Shown: positions 41,812-50,577 of the stretch, piece after piece
Layout of the letters: every line of letters starts with the position of its first letter
How positions within the stretch are numbered: position 1 is the stretch's first letter
NCBI RefSeq assembly: GCF_022163125.1
Contig: NZ_CP091881.1
Span: 6,138,001 to 6,202,000 of the forward strand
DNA: 64,000 nucleotides
Reading direction: 5' to 3'
Origin: Paenibacillus sp. HWE-109
Lineage (GTDB): Bacteria > Bacillota > Bacilli > Paenibacillales > NBRC-103111
Position numbers and translations under genes: made by a program
The notes under the pieces: generated by a model
The model's input: only the letters and a program-made list of their open reading frames with translations
The model's database searches: none
What the model was told of the DNA's origin: nothing

Positions 41812-42970
41812 ACATCGTCTCCTGCTAGCTATACTGGGAGCGCTTGTGTGCTTAAGTCTTACGGGATGCTGGGACCGAACCGAGACCAATGACATCGCAT
41901 TCGTCCTGACATCCTCTGTAGATCTCGAAGATGACGGAAGGTATCGCGTCTCTTATATGCTTCCGCTCCCAGGTTCCATGGGGGGAGCCAGCGGAGGCGG
42001 GGGCGGTACGTCGGGAGGAAAGAGCTACTATATTGATTCCGATACCGGGGTCACCTTGCGCGAAGCAAATGAAAAGCTGCAGAAGCGAATGTCCCGCCGC
42101 ATTTTCCTTTCTCATCGCCGAACTATCGTCATTGGTGAACAATTTGCGAAAGCCGGCATCGCCGCCCTGTTCGATACGGTTCCGCGCTCACCGGAAAGCC
42201 GGATGACTTCATTCCTCGTCGTCACGAAAGGCAAGGGCTATGACCTCCTCAACACGGAGCCCAAATTCGAGCGATTTCCGGCTGAAGTTATTCGCGAATT
42301 AACCAAATCCCGACAATCCATGGCGACCTCGACCAAAGATATAGGGATGACCTTAAGCTTTAACAGCGACCCTGTTTTAAGCTACTTTCAGCCCAAGGAG
42401 GGACAGGCTGCCAAGGAACCTTCACATGAAATTCAAATGCTCGGCTATGGTCAATTCAAAGGGGACCGTTTAATTGGTATTTACCGCAATCATGAAGCGG
42501 ATGGTCTCCTGTGGCTCCGCAATCAAGTGAGGGAACATCTGATTACCTTTGCCTTGCTTCCAGGCAAAGATATCTCTATTCAAGTGACCAACGGGCAGAC
42601 TCAAATAAGACCTAAGCTCCAAGGGGACCAAGTCATTTTCCAAGTAATTGTGGATGCTATCGGCACGGTTCGAGAGGATGAATCCAATCAGGATCTGAAT
42701 AAATCAGAAACCCTGCACAAAGTGGAGCAGAAGTTTGCCGAACAAGTAAAGAAATCCATAGAAGCCTCTATTCAGCAGATGCAAAAAGCAGGAACGGATT
42801 CGGCTCAACTCGGTTTGATCGTCTGGCGAAATCAGCCAAATGCCTGGAGAAATAACTTTGAAGCGAAGTGGGAGGAGATGTTCAAGGAAGCTAAATTCGT
42901 TATTACCGTCAATGCTTCTATTCCGGAGACTGGTCTTATTAACAACAATGTCATTAAAGAAGGGATGTAA
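41798..42970 (+). CDS. Spore germination receptor C subunit, Ger(x)C lipoprotein
   Basis: A 390-residue lipoprotein with signal peptide and lipobox LTGC (Cys near 26), followed by WDRTETND, the Ger(x)C family mark. Later segments REANEKLQKRMSRRIFLSH and VIGEQFAKAGIAALFD are typical. A Gly/Ser-rich insertion (GGASGGGGGTSGG) sits near residue 62-74. It anchors to the spore inner membrane outer face and is required for receptor function. Its start overlaps the A gene by 14 bases and GAGGAGGG is well placed. Confidence 0.93.
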   Translation: MGRPRHRLLLAILGALVCLSLTGCWDRTETNDIAFVLTSSVDLEDDGRYRVSYMLPLPGSMGGASGGGGGTSGGKSYYIDSDTGVTLREANEKLQKRMSRRIFLSHRRTIVIGEQFAKAGIAALFDTVPRSPESRMTSFLVVTKGKGYDLLNTEPKFERFPAEVIRELTKSRQSMATSTKDIGMTLSFNSDPVLSYFQPKEGQAAKEPSHEIQMLGYGQFKGDRLIGIYRNHEADGLLWLRNQVREHLITFALLPGKDISIQVTNGQTQIRPKLQGDQVIFQVIVDAIGTVREDESNQDLNKSETLHKVEQKFAEQVKKSIEASIQQMQKAGTDSAQLGLIVWRNQPNAWRNNFEAKWEEMFKEAKFVITVNASIPETGLINNNVIKEGM

Positions 42971-42980
42971 ACCTTATCTC

Positions 42981-43211
42981 ATGAATGGCATCTTCATGCT
43001 CAGTTTTGTAGTCACATTAGTCCTCTCAGTGATCGTAGATCGAAGAATGTTGATGAAAGAAAAAAAAAGCATAAGGATGGCCTACGGAGTTTTCATCCTG
43101 CTAAGCATCGTACTCTTCGTCAGCAAATATATGCATTGGCCCATTCTTATGCCATCGCGGTTCTTCATTCACACGGTTTCACCATGGTTTAAACGAATGA
43201 TCGGTATCTAA
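42981..43211 (+). CDS. Small two-helix membrane protein, D-subunit-like, in the ger operon
   Basis: A 76-residue protein with two hydrophobic helices (about residues 4-18 and 34-50) split by a basic loop RRMLMKEKKS. It lies between the C and B receptor genes, ten bases after the C stop and 20 bp before B. Small two-helix proteins encoded in gerA-type operons (D proteins) are known to modulate germination (established in Bacillus species), and size and topology match. The ribosome-binding site is weak (AAGAAGGGATG far upstream). An ATG 11 codons earlier, overlapping the C gene, is possible. Confidence 0.7.
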   Translation: MNGIFMLSFVVTLVLSVIVDRRMLMKEKKSIRMAYGVFILLSIVLFVSKYMHWPILMPSRFFIHTVSPWFKRMIGI

Positions 43212-43231
43212 GAAAAGAGGCGACATGTCCC

Positions 43232-44602
43232 GTGGATCGAAAACAAGTGATTAATCAGCGACAGCTTTCCTGGTTAGCCTCTTCCGTTATTACTAGCGGA
43301 GGCATTCTCACCTTGCAAAATGTACTGATCCGCATCAGCCAAATGGATGCTTGGTACAGTTACTTGCTATCCGTCTTTTACGTCTTTGGGGTTGCCAGTT
43401 TCTTTGGCTTCTTGGCAAAAGTGTTTCCAGCAAAAAATATTTTCGAAATCTCCAAAGAATTGTTAGGGAATTGGGGAGGCACCATTGTCAATCTCATCAT
43501 CCTGTTTCACTTCTGGCAAATTGTAACCAGAGATATCTCTGCGACATCTCGGTTCAGCTCCACGCTCTTGCTGCATGACACGCCCTTGGAAATTTTAATC
43601 TTATTGCCGTGCTTCTTGCTTATCTATTTTGGTAAAAGCAGCGTAGAAGTCATCGCTCGAGTCAATGACCTCTTCTATCCACTCTTCGTCATTGCCACCT
43701 TGAGTATGCCTCTGCTGCTCACCAACGAAATCTATATTCGCCTTATTACGCCGGCGATGACCATGCCGCTCCAGCACGTAGCTGCGAGCAGCCTGCTGAC
43801 CATTGGCAGTGCAGGGGATATTTTCATTCTGGGCGCTTTCCTTCATATGATGTACAACGCTAATCAGGTTCGATCATCTATCCGCCATGGTTCGCTGTTA
43901 GGCCTGTTTCTGCTCACCTATCTCATTTTTGCCATACTCGTGGTGCTTGGGCCGAAAATGCCGGGAAATTTCCTATATCCCACTTACAATTTGGTCCAAA
44001 TGATTCATGTGACTGATTTTCTCGATCGCGTGGATCTGATAATGCTAATGGTTTGGTATCCGACAGTGACTTGCAAAATTATTGCGATCTATATGGCGCT
44101 TCTTCTTGGGATCAGTTCCCTCTTCAAGAAGCGCAACTACCCGACGATCAACAAGCCTGTTTCTTTGCTTATGGCCTTAACCACTTACCTATCTTTCAAA
44201 AGTACAACCGAATTGTTGTCTTTCTCCAATTATAGTTCGCCAGTTATTGTTTTGGCTTACCAGCCATTAGTCATTGCTGTATTACTGATTGCTGCTTTAA
44301 GAAAGCAACGCAAACAGCAGAATACAACGACCTCGACGGTACCCGATACGGAACCCAAAGAGAAGCCTACACAGAAGGTAGCCAAAATGAGCGGACGCTT
44401 ATCCTACAAACAATGGCTATGGGGAGGCAATATACTAATGGTTATTTCGACCGTTTGCCTACTCATTGGTCTTGTATTTAGCAAATATCATCCTTCAATT
44501 GGAACGGTCTGCGCGTTTGGATTTGCCTGCTGTTTATTCCTGACAGGGGTGACAACCTACATGGAGGTGAGTGTACTGAAGCAAGCTGAAACGAGTAAAT
44601 AA
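43232..44602 (+). CDS. Spore germination receptor B subunit (endospore germination permease) with C-terminal extension
   Basis: A 456-residue APC-superfamily permease. Residues 1-360 are a standard GerB core of about ten membrane helices; the N-terminal QRQLSWLASSVITSGGI and the GDIFILGAFLHMM segments are typical. Usual length is about 365. The protein continues with a polar linker (361-388, Thr/Pro/Lys-rich) and two further hydrophobic helices (about 396-417 and 424-443), giving an extra hairpin not normal for the family. The start is a GTG with AGAGG upstream. In related receptors the B subunit binds the germinant. Confidence 0.9.
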   Translation: MDRKQVINQRQLSWLASSVITSGGILTLQNVLIRISQMDAWYSYLLSVFYVFGVASFFGFLAKVFPAKNIFEISKELLGNWGGTIVNLIILFHFWQIVTRDISATSRFSSTLLLHDTPLEILILLPCFLLIYFGKSSVEVIARVNDLFYPLFVIATLSMPLLLTNEIYIRLITPAMTMPLQHVAASSLLTIGSAGDIFILGAFLHMMYNANQVRSSIRHGSLLGLFLLTYLIFAILVVLGPKMPGNFLYPTYNLVQMIHVTDFLDRVDLIMLMVWYPTVTCKIIAIYMALLLGISSLFKKRNYPTINKPVSLLMALTTYLSFKSTTELLSFSNYSSPVIVLAYQPLVIAVLLIAALRKQRKQQNTTTSTVPDTEPKEKPTQKVAKMSGRLSYKQWLWGGNILMVISTVCLLIGLVFSKYHPSIGTVCAFGFACCLFLTGVTTYMEVSVLKQAETSK

Positions 44603-44624
44603 TGAAGAAAACCGACTTGGCCGC

Positions 44625-44677
44625 CCTGATACTTCTTAGCGGAAACCTAGTAAGGGAACTAGGGGACGCTAATCAGG
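44625..44677. repeat. Interrupted hairpin after the germination operon
   Basis: Three nested perfect stems: CCTGAT/ATCAGG, TTAGCG/CGCTAA and CCTAGT/ACTAGG. There is no T-run, so it is more like a structured repeat than a classic terminator, though it could end the ger transcript. Confidence 0.6.
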
Positions 44678-44699
44678 CAAAAAGTAGGCTTGCGAGGGT

Positions 44700-44782
44700 A
44701 ATAGCGGAACTACAGGGTCTTATTTCCACAAAAAGCGTTGATATTTCCATGAAACAGCAAAATAGCGTACTGTAGTTCCCTC
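44700..44782. repeat. Hairpin repeat with GGAACTACAG / CTGTAGTTCC termini
   Basis: Perfect 10-bp terminal inverted repeats (44706-44715 and 44770-44779) flank a 54-bp centre. Both flanks carry TAGCG. Part of a family with the half-sites at 44811-44833 and 36683-36702. Confidence 0.65.
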
Positions 44783-44810
44783 ACCCTCCCGAAAATGACA
44801 CTTTTGGCTA

Positions 44811-44833
44811 AAATAGCGTATCGTAGTTCCCTT
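44811..44833 (+). repeat. Second right half-site of the same repeat family
   Basis: AAATAGCGTATCGTAGTTCCCTT repeats AAATAGCGTACTGTAGTTCCCTC (44760-44782) with few changes, 28 bp after it. The rest of the 334-bp gap holds only these repeats and the terminator at 44901. Confidence 0.6.
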
Positions 44834-44900
44834 ACGTCCGCGGGAGGCAGCTGGAGTAACTCCGCGTTCACTCCAAAACATATAAACTCTTATATTTATG

Positions 44901-44929
44901 AAAAAAGCACCTGCCTATCGGCAAGTGCT
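44901..44929 (-). terminator. Terminator of the ParM-like gene
   Basis: AGCACTTGCC / GGCAGGTGCT stem with a GATA loop and six T on the minus strand. Confidence 0.9.
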
Positions 44930-44936
44930 CAAAGAG

Positions 44937-46028
44937 TTAGACGGGAGCGGCTTGGTTCAACCGGCTCTTGGCTACTTTCAAATAGCCATACATATTCAGA
45001 AATTCGCTTTCATTCGCGAAACGCAATTTCAAGGAGCCTGCTGCCTCTTGAATATAAGGCTTTAAGGCAGATGCGCCTCCCCCAATGACATAGAAGCATT
45101 GAATATCAGGGTACTTGCGCCAACGCTTTTTAATCATTTCAATCATGCGTAGTGCAGCACGCCGGAAATGTTGATCCACGATCGGACGAATGTCAACTTG
45201 GCCTTCTCCGAGCAACTGAATCGTGAATTCCCGATTCTTGATCCGCTGCACCAACTTGGCCCGGCTTGGATAAACGTAGCCGTAAGCATCTTCGACGTCG
45301 CGAATAACCGCATCCAGATAGGTTGCGATTCCGATTTGCTCACCATGGCTGAAGTGATTGTCAATGGCCATCCGTTTGATAACCGGGAAATCTGTTGTCA
45401 GCGCACCAATCTCGCAAACGCCGATGCAGCCATTGTAGATCTCTTCGTCCTTAACCAGCAGGCTGTCATGTGTAGCCAGATGAAACATAGCCGCTGCACC
45501 TTCAATGGAAACAGCCACTTTGCGGATGGCTACCTTGATCTTGCGGTTTTGGAAATGCGGCGTCGACAGGAACGTTACTTCATGCTCACCGAGCAGCCGC
45601 TGCTCGAACTGCTGATTGTATTTCGCGAATGCGCGTACTGGCAAGCCTGTTCCCAGCGTATACTCCACTTCGTCCATGCTGCCGTACCCGGCGTTGAAAG
45701 ATTGGTTAACTAGGCCTTGATAGGCCAGTGCGGTAAGCGCGACAATTAAGGATTGATCGGATATTGCTTTGTTATCTGTATCTTCCAGTTCCAAATTGTC
45801 TTCATGCTCCAAAGCCAGCTGTCCCACGAAATAGCGCTGATTTCTTTGGGATAAGGAGGGACTGTAAATCATGACGTCCAGCGCCTTCCAAGGGGAATCC
45901 TCCTCTTGCAAAATGTGCCTTTCGTACCCCGGTGCAATGATATTGGGAATCACGAGCGGTTCTCTAGACCCATCTAACACCAACTTAATACTATCGTTCC
46001 CTATATCAATACCTGCAAGCTTAATCAT
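44937..46028 (-). CDS. ParM/StbA-like bacterial actin
   Basis: A 363-residue actin-fold ATPase. Phosphate-1 loop GIDIGNDSIKLV is near residues 5-16, phosphate-2 region GVCEIGALTTDFPVI near 205-219 and the adenosine motif FYVIGGGASALKP near 320-332. Plasmid relatives segregate DNA; chromosomal copies in Bacillota have unknown roles. No ParR-like gene or obvious centromere repeat lies nearby. ATG 46028 has GGAGG five bases upstream. It is divergent from an M23 peptidase-bactofilin pair, so a role in envelope or filament organisation is possible (inference). Confidence 0.88.
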   Translation of the reverse strand: MIKLAGIDIGNDSIKLVLDGSREPLVIPNIIAPGYERHILQEEDSPWKALDVMIYSPSLSQRNQRYFVGQLALEHEDNLELEDTDNKAISDQSLIVALTALAYQGLVNQSFNAGYGSMDEVEYTLGTGLPVRAFAKYNQQFEQRLLGEHEVTFLSTPHFQNRKIKVAIRKVAVSIEGAAAMFHLATHDSLLVKDEEIYNGCIGVCEIGALTTDFPVIKRMAIDNHFSHGEQIGIATYLDAVIRDVEDAYGYVYPSRAKLVQRIKNREFTIQLLGEGQVDIRPIVDQHFRRAALRMIEMIKKRWRKYPDIQCFYVIGGGASALKPYIQEAAGSLKLRFANESEFLNMYGYLKVAKSRLNQAAPV

Positions 46029-46222
46029 GCATGCCTCCACTCCGAATCTCTAATTCCCTGTATTTGTTAAGTAGATTCGATTATTTCCGACAGGATTCCT
46101 TCCTACTTTGGACTCATTTTAAGTAGGACTAGTAGGTATTAAGAAGGTTTTTATCACATAATGACGAATGTTGTAGATGAACTTTGCCAAATTCAACCAT
46201 GATAGGAGATACATAAGCCTCT

Positions 46223-47251
46223 ATGAAGTTCAAATGGAAAGCCAAAAAACTGACATTTGTCATCATACCCGATGCCAATCAATCGGTCGTCAGGTTTCGA
46301 ATTCCCCATTTATTCGCTTACATCGCAGCCGCTTGTATAGCCCTACTGCTGCTCATCACGACGACGATCTATGTTTTACATTCACATACTCTGAAACAAG
46401 CCAGTGACCTGCAGTCCAAGTTAAGCGGGGCCAATCAACAGTGGAGCGCTACCTTGACCTCCAAGGACAAGACAATCGAGCAACTGCAAAACGAAGTGAT
46501 TCAACTGTCCGTGCAAGCTGAACAAATGAAATCACAGGTTGAAGAAATGAAAAAATTCGAAAATGATCTCAAAACCATTGCAGGCTTGGATACAAACACA
46601 ACGGGTAAAGCCGTTGCCAGCACTTCGTCATCTGGCGCCCTTAACGGACCTAATGTAGAGATGGACACTGCTGGGGAGAGCGGTGTCGGCGGGAGTCCCA
46701 ATCCCGTCTCACAGGATGACATTATTAAATTAGGTGAAGAGACGCTAGCTTCCTTCACAGCTCTAAACAGCGAAGTCAAAGAACTTCAAACCAGCCTGAC
46801 GGAAACCAAACAAAAAGTAGCGGACAAGCAGCAATTGCTGCGGATAACCCCTACCCTGTGGCCAACATCCACCAAACTGGTTACATCCACATTCGGATAC
46901 CGCACAGACCCTTTTACCCACCGGCCAAGCTTCCATTCAGGTATTGATTTCGGTGCCAAAGCCAATGATCCTGTTTACGCAACAGCGGATGGGAAAGTGG
47001 TCAGCACCGGTTCCGATATCTACCATGGCAACAATATCGTTATCGAGCATTCTAAAGGACTGCGCACTTGGTATATGCATTTAAATAAAATTCTAGTGAA
47101 CAAAGGTGACCCCATAGAAAAAGGCGATAAAATCGGTCTCGTCGGAACCACCGGCCGCAGCACAGGTCCCCATCTTCACTATGAAGTACTTAAGAACGGG
47201 GAAAGCATCGATCCTAAACCTTATCTCAAAGCGATTCGAAAGGATGAATAA
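46223..47251 (+). CDS. M23 family peptidoglycan endopeptidase, membrane-anchored
   Basis: A 342-residue protein. Cytoplasmic residues 1-28 begin MKFKWKAKKLTFVIIPDA, a membrane helix spans about 32-52 and a coiled coil about 55-120. A Ser/Gly-rich stretch precedes a second coiled coil (about 166-205). The LytM domain covers about 222-335 with zinc ligands His238 and Asp242 (FHSGIDFG) and HLH at 317-319. All catalytic positions are present, so it should cut peptide cross-links outside the cell. AGGAG lies 14 bases before the ATG. A bactofilin gene follows after four bases. Confidence 0.93.
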   Translation: MKFKWKAKKLTFVIIPDANQSVVRFRIPHLFAYIAAACIALLLLITTTIYVLHSHTLKQASDLQSKLSGANQQWSATLTSKDKTIEQLQNEVIQLSVQAEQMKSQVEEMKKFENDLKTIAGLDTNTTGKAVASTSSSGALNGPNVEMDTAGESGVGGSPNPVSQDDIIKLGEETLASFTALNSEVKELQTSLTETKQKVADKQQLLRITPTLWPTSTKLVTSTFGYRTDPFTHRPSFHSGIDFGAKANDPVYATADGKVVSTGSDIYHGNNIVIEHSKGLRTWYMHLNKILVNKGDPIEKGDKIGLVGTTGRSTGPHLHYEVLKNGESIDPKPYLKAIRKDE

Positions 47252-47255
47252 TCAC

Positions 47256-47708
47256 ATGTTTAAAACCAAGAAAAGTTTGTTGAATCCAAATATGACAGAT
47301 ACCTTGATCGGAGAAGGCACCACCTTCGAAGGCCGCATCAAATCCGAAGCCAGCATCCGCATTGAAGGCGGCATCACAGGCGACATCGAATGCGCCGGAG
47401 ACGTAATCATTGGAGAACGCGGTCTCGTGAAGTCTAATATCTCAGCGAGAGATGTCGTACTTGCCGGCAATGTCCAAGGCAACGTTACAACCAAAGGCAA
47501 GTTGACCATTACTTCAACCGGCTCATTGCAAGGCAATATTAATGCCGCATCCTTCATCATTGAAGAAGGCGGCCTGTTCCAAGGAAACAGCAAAATGGAT
47601 ACCAAATCAGTGTCCGCCGCTCCCCTGCATACTAACGAGCAAGAGAATGGCGGCATGCCCGCGTCTAACCAGAATGGCGCTTTCAAAGGAAATACAGTTG
47701 CTATGTAA
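47256..47708 (+). CDS. Bactofilin
   Basis: A 150-residue bactofilin (DUF583). A short polar N-terminus is followed by a right-handed beta-helix of regular 17-18-residue turns (about 15-110, for example FEGRIKSEASIRIEGGITGD and GNVTTKGKLTITSTGSLQGN) and a disordered Gln/Asn tail. Bactofilins form nucleotide-free filaments and often position M23 peptidases encoded next door (established for other bacteria), the arrangement seen here. ATG 47256 has AAAGGA eleven bases upstream; ATGs further up overlap the peptidase gene and lack a site. Confidence 0.92.
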   Translation: MFKTKKSLLNPNMTDTLIGEGTTFEGRIKSEASIRIEGGITGDIECAGDVIIGERGLVKSNISARDVVLAGNVQGNVTTKGKLTITSTGSLQGNINAASFIIEEGGLFQGNSKMDTKSVSAAPLHTNEQENGGMPASNQNGAFKGNTVAM

Positions 47709-47794
47709 TCAGCTCTGCCCTAGGAGTTGCCTGGCTGACATGATATACTAGTTGGAAATTCATTTCTAACTAACTGATGCAGGAGATTAGGCCT

Positions 47795-48529
47795 ATGAAA
47801 GAACAAGCGATACTATTTGACCTCGACGATACTTTGGTGCATTGCAATAAATATTTCGATTTCGTCATTGAGCAGTTCGTAGACCTGATGTTGACCTGGT
47901 ATTCCGGGCACGGGCTGCACGCACAGGACATCAAGCAAAGGCAGCTGCAGATTGACCTGGCTGGCATTCAGATCCATGGTTTCATGCCTGACCGCTTTCC
48001 TCAATCTTTCGTTGAAACCTACCACTGGTTCGCAGCGCAGTACAACCGTCCGACCAGTCCTAAGGAAGAGTCTTGGCTCATGGAATTAGGACATACGGTC
48101 TACGCCTACACAGCTGAGCCTTATCCACTGATGAATGAAACCCTGGATCAGCTCAAACATGCCGGACATCGGTTGTACTTGTACACGGGTGGCGAAGCTT
48201 CCATTCAAATGAAAAAAGTGAAGGATCTCAGCCTGGATGCCTACTTCGAAGACCGCATCTTCGTCACCGTCCACAAGACGAGAGAATTCATGGAAACGAT
48301 CATGCAAGAGCAGCGCTTTGACCGCAGGCATACTTGGATGATCGGAAATTCGGTCAAAACGGATGTGCTGCCCGCCCTTCATGCAGGCATCCACTCCATC
48401 CATATTCCAGCTCACAAGGATTGGGAATACAACACCGGAACGATTGATGTCGCTCCACAAGGCGCATTCTTCCAACTCAAATCGTTGGAGGAAGTTCCAA
48501 CCACGATTCAATCGTATATTTTGAAATAA
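47795..48529 (+). CDS. HAD family hydrolase
   Basis: A 244-residue HAD phosphatase. Motif I is LFDLDDTLV (about residues 7-15, both Asp present), motif II the YTGGEAS segment near 133, and motif IV MIGNSVKTDVLPAL near 185-198. A helical cap lies between motif I and II. The substrate is unknown. CAGGAGA precedes the ATG by about ten bases. It follows the bactofilin by 86 bp and is closed by a shared terminator. Confidence 0.9.
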   Translation: MKEQAILFDLDDTLVHCNKYFDFVIEQFVDLMLTWYSGHGLHAQDIKQRQLQIDLAGIQIHGFMPDRFPQSFVETYHWFAAQYNRPTSPKEESWLMELGHTVYAYTAEPYPLMNETLDQLKHAGHRLYLYTGGEASIQMKKVKDLSLDAYFEDRIFVTVHKTREFMETIMQEQRFDRRHTWMIGNSVKTDVLPALHAGIHSIHIPAHKDWEYNTGTIDVAPQGAFFQLKSLEEVPTTIQSYILK

Positions 48530-48540
48530 GATGACATTCA

Positions 48541-48579
48541 AAACCCCTCCAGCCTGAGTTTCGGGTGGGAGGGGTTTTG
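48541..48579. terminator. Bidirectional terminator
   Basis: AAAACCCCTCC (48541-48551) pairs with GGAGGGGTTTT (48569-48579). It lies between convergent HAD and ABC permease genes. Confidence 0.9.
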
Positions 48580-48602
48580 TTTGGGTTCTTCGTACCTATT
48601 CC

Positions 48603-49547
48603 TTAAGCCGCGACATCGCGCCGCCGAAATATTTCCCAAGAAAGCACATTAAACAACACGAAGTGAAAGACCAATACCGTAATCGAGAAGCCCAGCGTCA
48701 TGCCCTCAGCCAGCGGTTGCCCAGCCAAATATGGCGTTAAGTCCGTGTTGGCAAACAAGAAATATTTGCCCCAACTATATCTCATCAACAGCAGCGTTAT
48801 GATCTGACCCGCAAACATAATGAAAATGCTAAGACCAATAGCGAGTGATGCACTGCGAAATACCGTAGAAATCATAAAAGCCAAAGTGACGATCATCACA
48901 AGCTCAATCAATTTCAGGGCATACGTCGCAAACACAAACACAAGCATGCTTTTCTCTTGCACCTGCCCAGCAGCATTCACCGTCAGATGCGGGAGACTGA
49001 GACTTTGAAAACCGTAGAGAAATCCATTTGCAATAAGCGAGCTTAGAAAAAGCACGACTAAGAGCGTAGCCGCAAATAACAGGGTAGTCACATATTTGGA
49101 TAAGAGAATCTTGGCTCGACTCGCTGGTCTGATCAGTAGAAGCTTAATGGTCCCCCATGTAAACTCCCCCGCTACCATATCGCCTGCAATAATAACGGTG
49201 AACAATGTTACCAACATGATGAGCCCTGAAGTCCCCAGGACACCGCCCCAAAGTGTATTTTCGAGCGGTTGATAATTATGATCCAACCTATATTGCTGCT
49301 CGGCCAATTCTTCTCTCAAGTCCCGCTTTATTTTGTCCGGCAGATCTGGATTTTGCAATTCCCTCGTATTGTGTTCGATCGTTTCAGCAGCTCTTACTTT
49401 CCATTTATCGGATGTATCGCTATTCGGATGCGAAAATATGGAAGCCATCACAACAATGGCAACCAACAGCCCGCCAAGAATCCATGTGCGCAGTCGGCGA
49501 TAGATTTTCATTTGCTCATTTTGAATTAAATTAAACAATCGGATCAC
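48603..49547 (-). CDS. ABC-2 type transporter permease
   Basis: A 314-residue membrane protein with six hydrophobic segments: one near the N-terminus (WILGGLLVAIVVMASIF), then an extracellular polar loop (about 40-105) and five more. The VAGEFTWGTIKLLLIRP segment is typical of ABC-2 permeases of the NatB/YhaP-like exporter group. It overlaps the ATPase gene by 17 bases, so they form one transporter. Substrates of this class include antimicrobial peptides and lipids; not known here. The adjacent two-component system probably controls it. Confidence 0.9.
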   Translation of the reverse strand: MIRLFNLIQNEQMKIYRRLRTWILGGLLVAIVVMASIFSHPNSDTSDKWKVRAAETIEHNTRELQNPDLPDKIKRDLREELAEQQYRLDHNYQPLENTLWGGVLGTSGLIMLVTLFTVIIAGDMVAGEFTWGTIKLLLIRPASRAKILLSKYVTTLLFAATLLVVLFLSSLIANGFLYGFQSLSLPHLTVNAAGQVQEKSMLVFVFATYALKLIELVMIVTLAFMISTVFRSASLAIGLSIFIMFAGQIITLLLMRYSWGKYFLFANTDLTPYLAGQPLAEGMTLGFSITVLVFHFVLFNVLSWEIFRRRDVAA

Positions 49548-50466
49548 TTCCCGTCATTTCTAAGAATTGATCTTCCAGTGATTTCGTCGCAGCCCGAATA
49601 CTGTAAACATTCAGACCAGCTTCTACAAACCGCTTGTTCCAAACTGCTGTTTCTTGCTTGTCGAGCGTCAGAATGAGGACATCCCCCTGAACTTCGCTTC
49701 TCAAATCATGACTTGCTGCCAACTTAATCCCCTGATCGATCGCATCCAGCTCAAAGGCCACCTGCTGTCTGCCATCCGCCTGTGCGAAATCTTTGATCAA
49801 CCTGACATCCACGAGCTTCCCGTTCTGAATAATGGCAACTCGGTCGCACATCAGTTCCATCTCTGCGAGCAAATGACTGGACACGATAACCGATATCCCT
49901 TCCTCCCGGGTAAGCTGTCGCAAATGATCCCGCAATTCCCGAATCCCTGCCGGATCTAATCCATTCGTGGGCTCGTCCAAAATGAGCACCTCCGGCTTAT
50001 GCAGTAGCGCTTGCGCAATCCCTAATCTCTGGCGCATGCCTAGCGAGTAGGTTTTCACTTTGTCATGAATCCGATTTTCCATTCCGACCAGATCAATGAC
50101 TTCTTGAATCCGCTCCTGCCCGATGCCGGGGAACATTCTCGCATAATGGACCAAATTGTGATAGCCGCTCATGAACTTATACATTTCCGGGTTCTCTACA
50201 ATCGCGCCAACATGACGAATCGCTTGTTCAAAATGGGTTCGAATCGAATACCCCCCAATCCGAATATCCCCCTCAGTAATAGACATCAGCCCGACCATCA
50301 TCCGAATTGTTGTTGTTTTCCCCGCCCCATTGGGGCCCAGGAAGCCAAAAACCTCGCCGCGTGGAACCTCAAAACTGAGTTGATCAATAATCGTTTTGGA
50401 ACCTATACGCTTCGTAATGCGCTCGATCTGAACAATCGGCGCGCCGGCGTCTGTTATAACGGCCAT
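49531..50466 (-). CDS. ABC transporter ATP-binding protein
   Basis: A 311-residue ATPase with Walker A GPNGAGKTT (about residues 43-51), signature SLGMRQRLGIAQAL near 140-153, Walker B EVLILDEPTNGLDP near 158-171 and the switch His in VIVSSHLL near 198. The C-terminal 80 residues are the usual extension of drug and peptide exporter ATPases. AGGAGAGGAG precedes the ATG. It is divergent from a histidine kinase gene with a 111-bp gap, a layout typical for inducible exporters. Confidence 0.94.
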   Translation of the reverse strand: MAVITDAGAPIVQIERITKRIGSKTIIDQLSFEVPRGEVFGFLGPNGAGKTTTIRMMVGLMSITEGDIRIGGYSIRTHFEQAIRHVGAIVENPEMYKFMSGYHNLVHYARMFPGIGQERIQEVIDLVGMENRIHDKVKTYSLGMRQRLGIAQALLHKPEVLILDEPTNGLDPAGIRELRDHLRQLTREEGISVIVSSHLLAEMELMCDRVAIIQNGKLVDVRLIKDFAQADGRQQVAFELDAIDQGIKLAASHDLRSEVQGDVLILTLDKQETAVWNKRFVEAGLNVYSIRAATKSLEDQFLEMTGSDPIV

Positions 50467-50577
50467 TTCACTCTCTCCTCTCCTGCTGTGAATAAGTCAT
50501 ATGACTGCATTCACTATGGTTTTCCGTAAATATTATGTACAATGATCTCATATGATCTTGTGCAAAGGAGCCCTTTT

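Noticed and set aside
44937..46028. Plasmid or phage segregation system around the ParM-like gene
   Set aside because: No ParR-like gene, iterons or phage genes nearby; neighbours are chromosomal spore and envelope genes.
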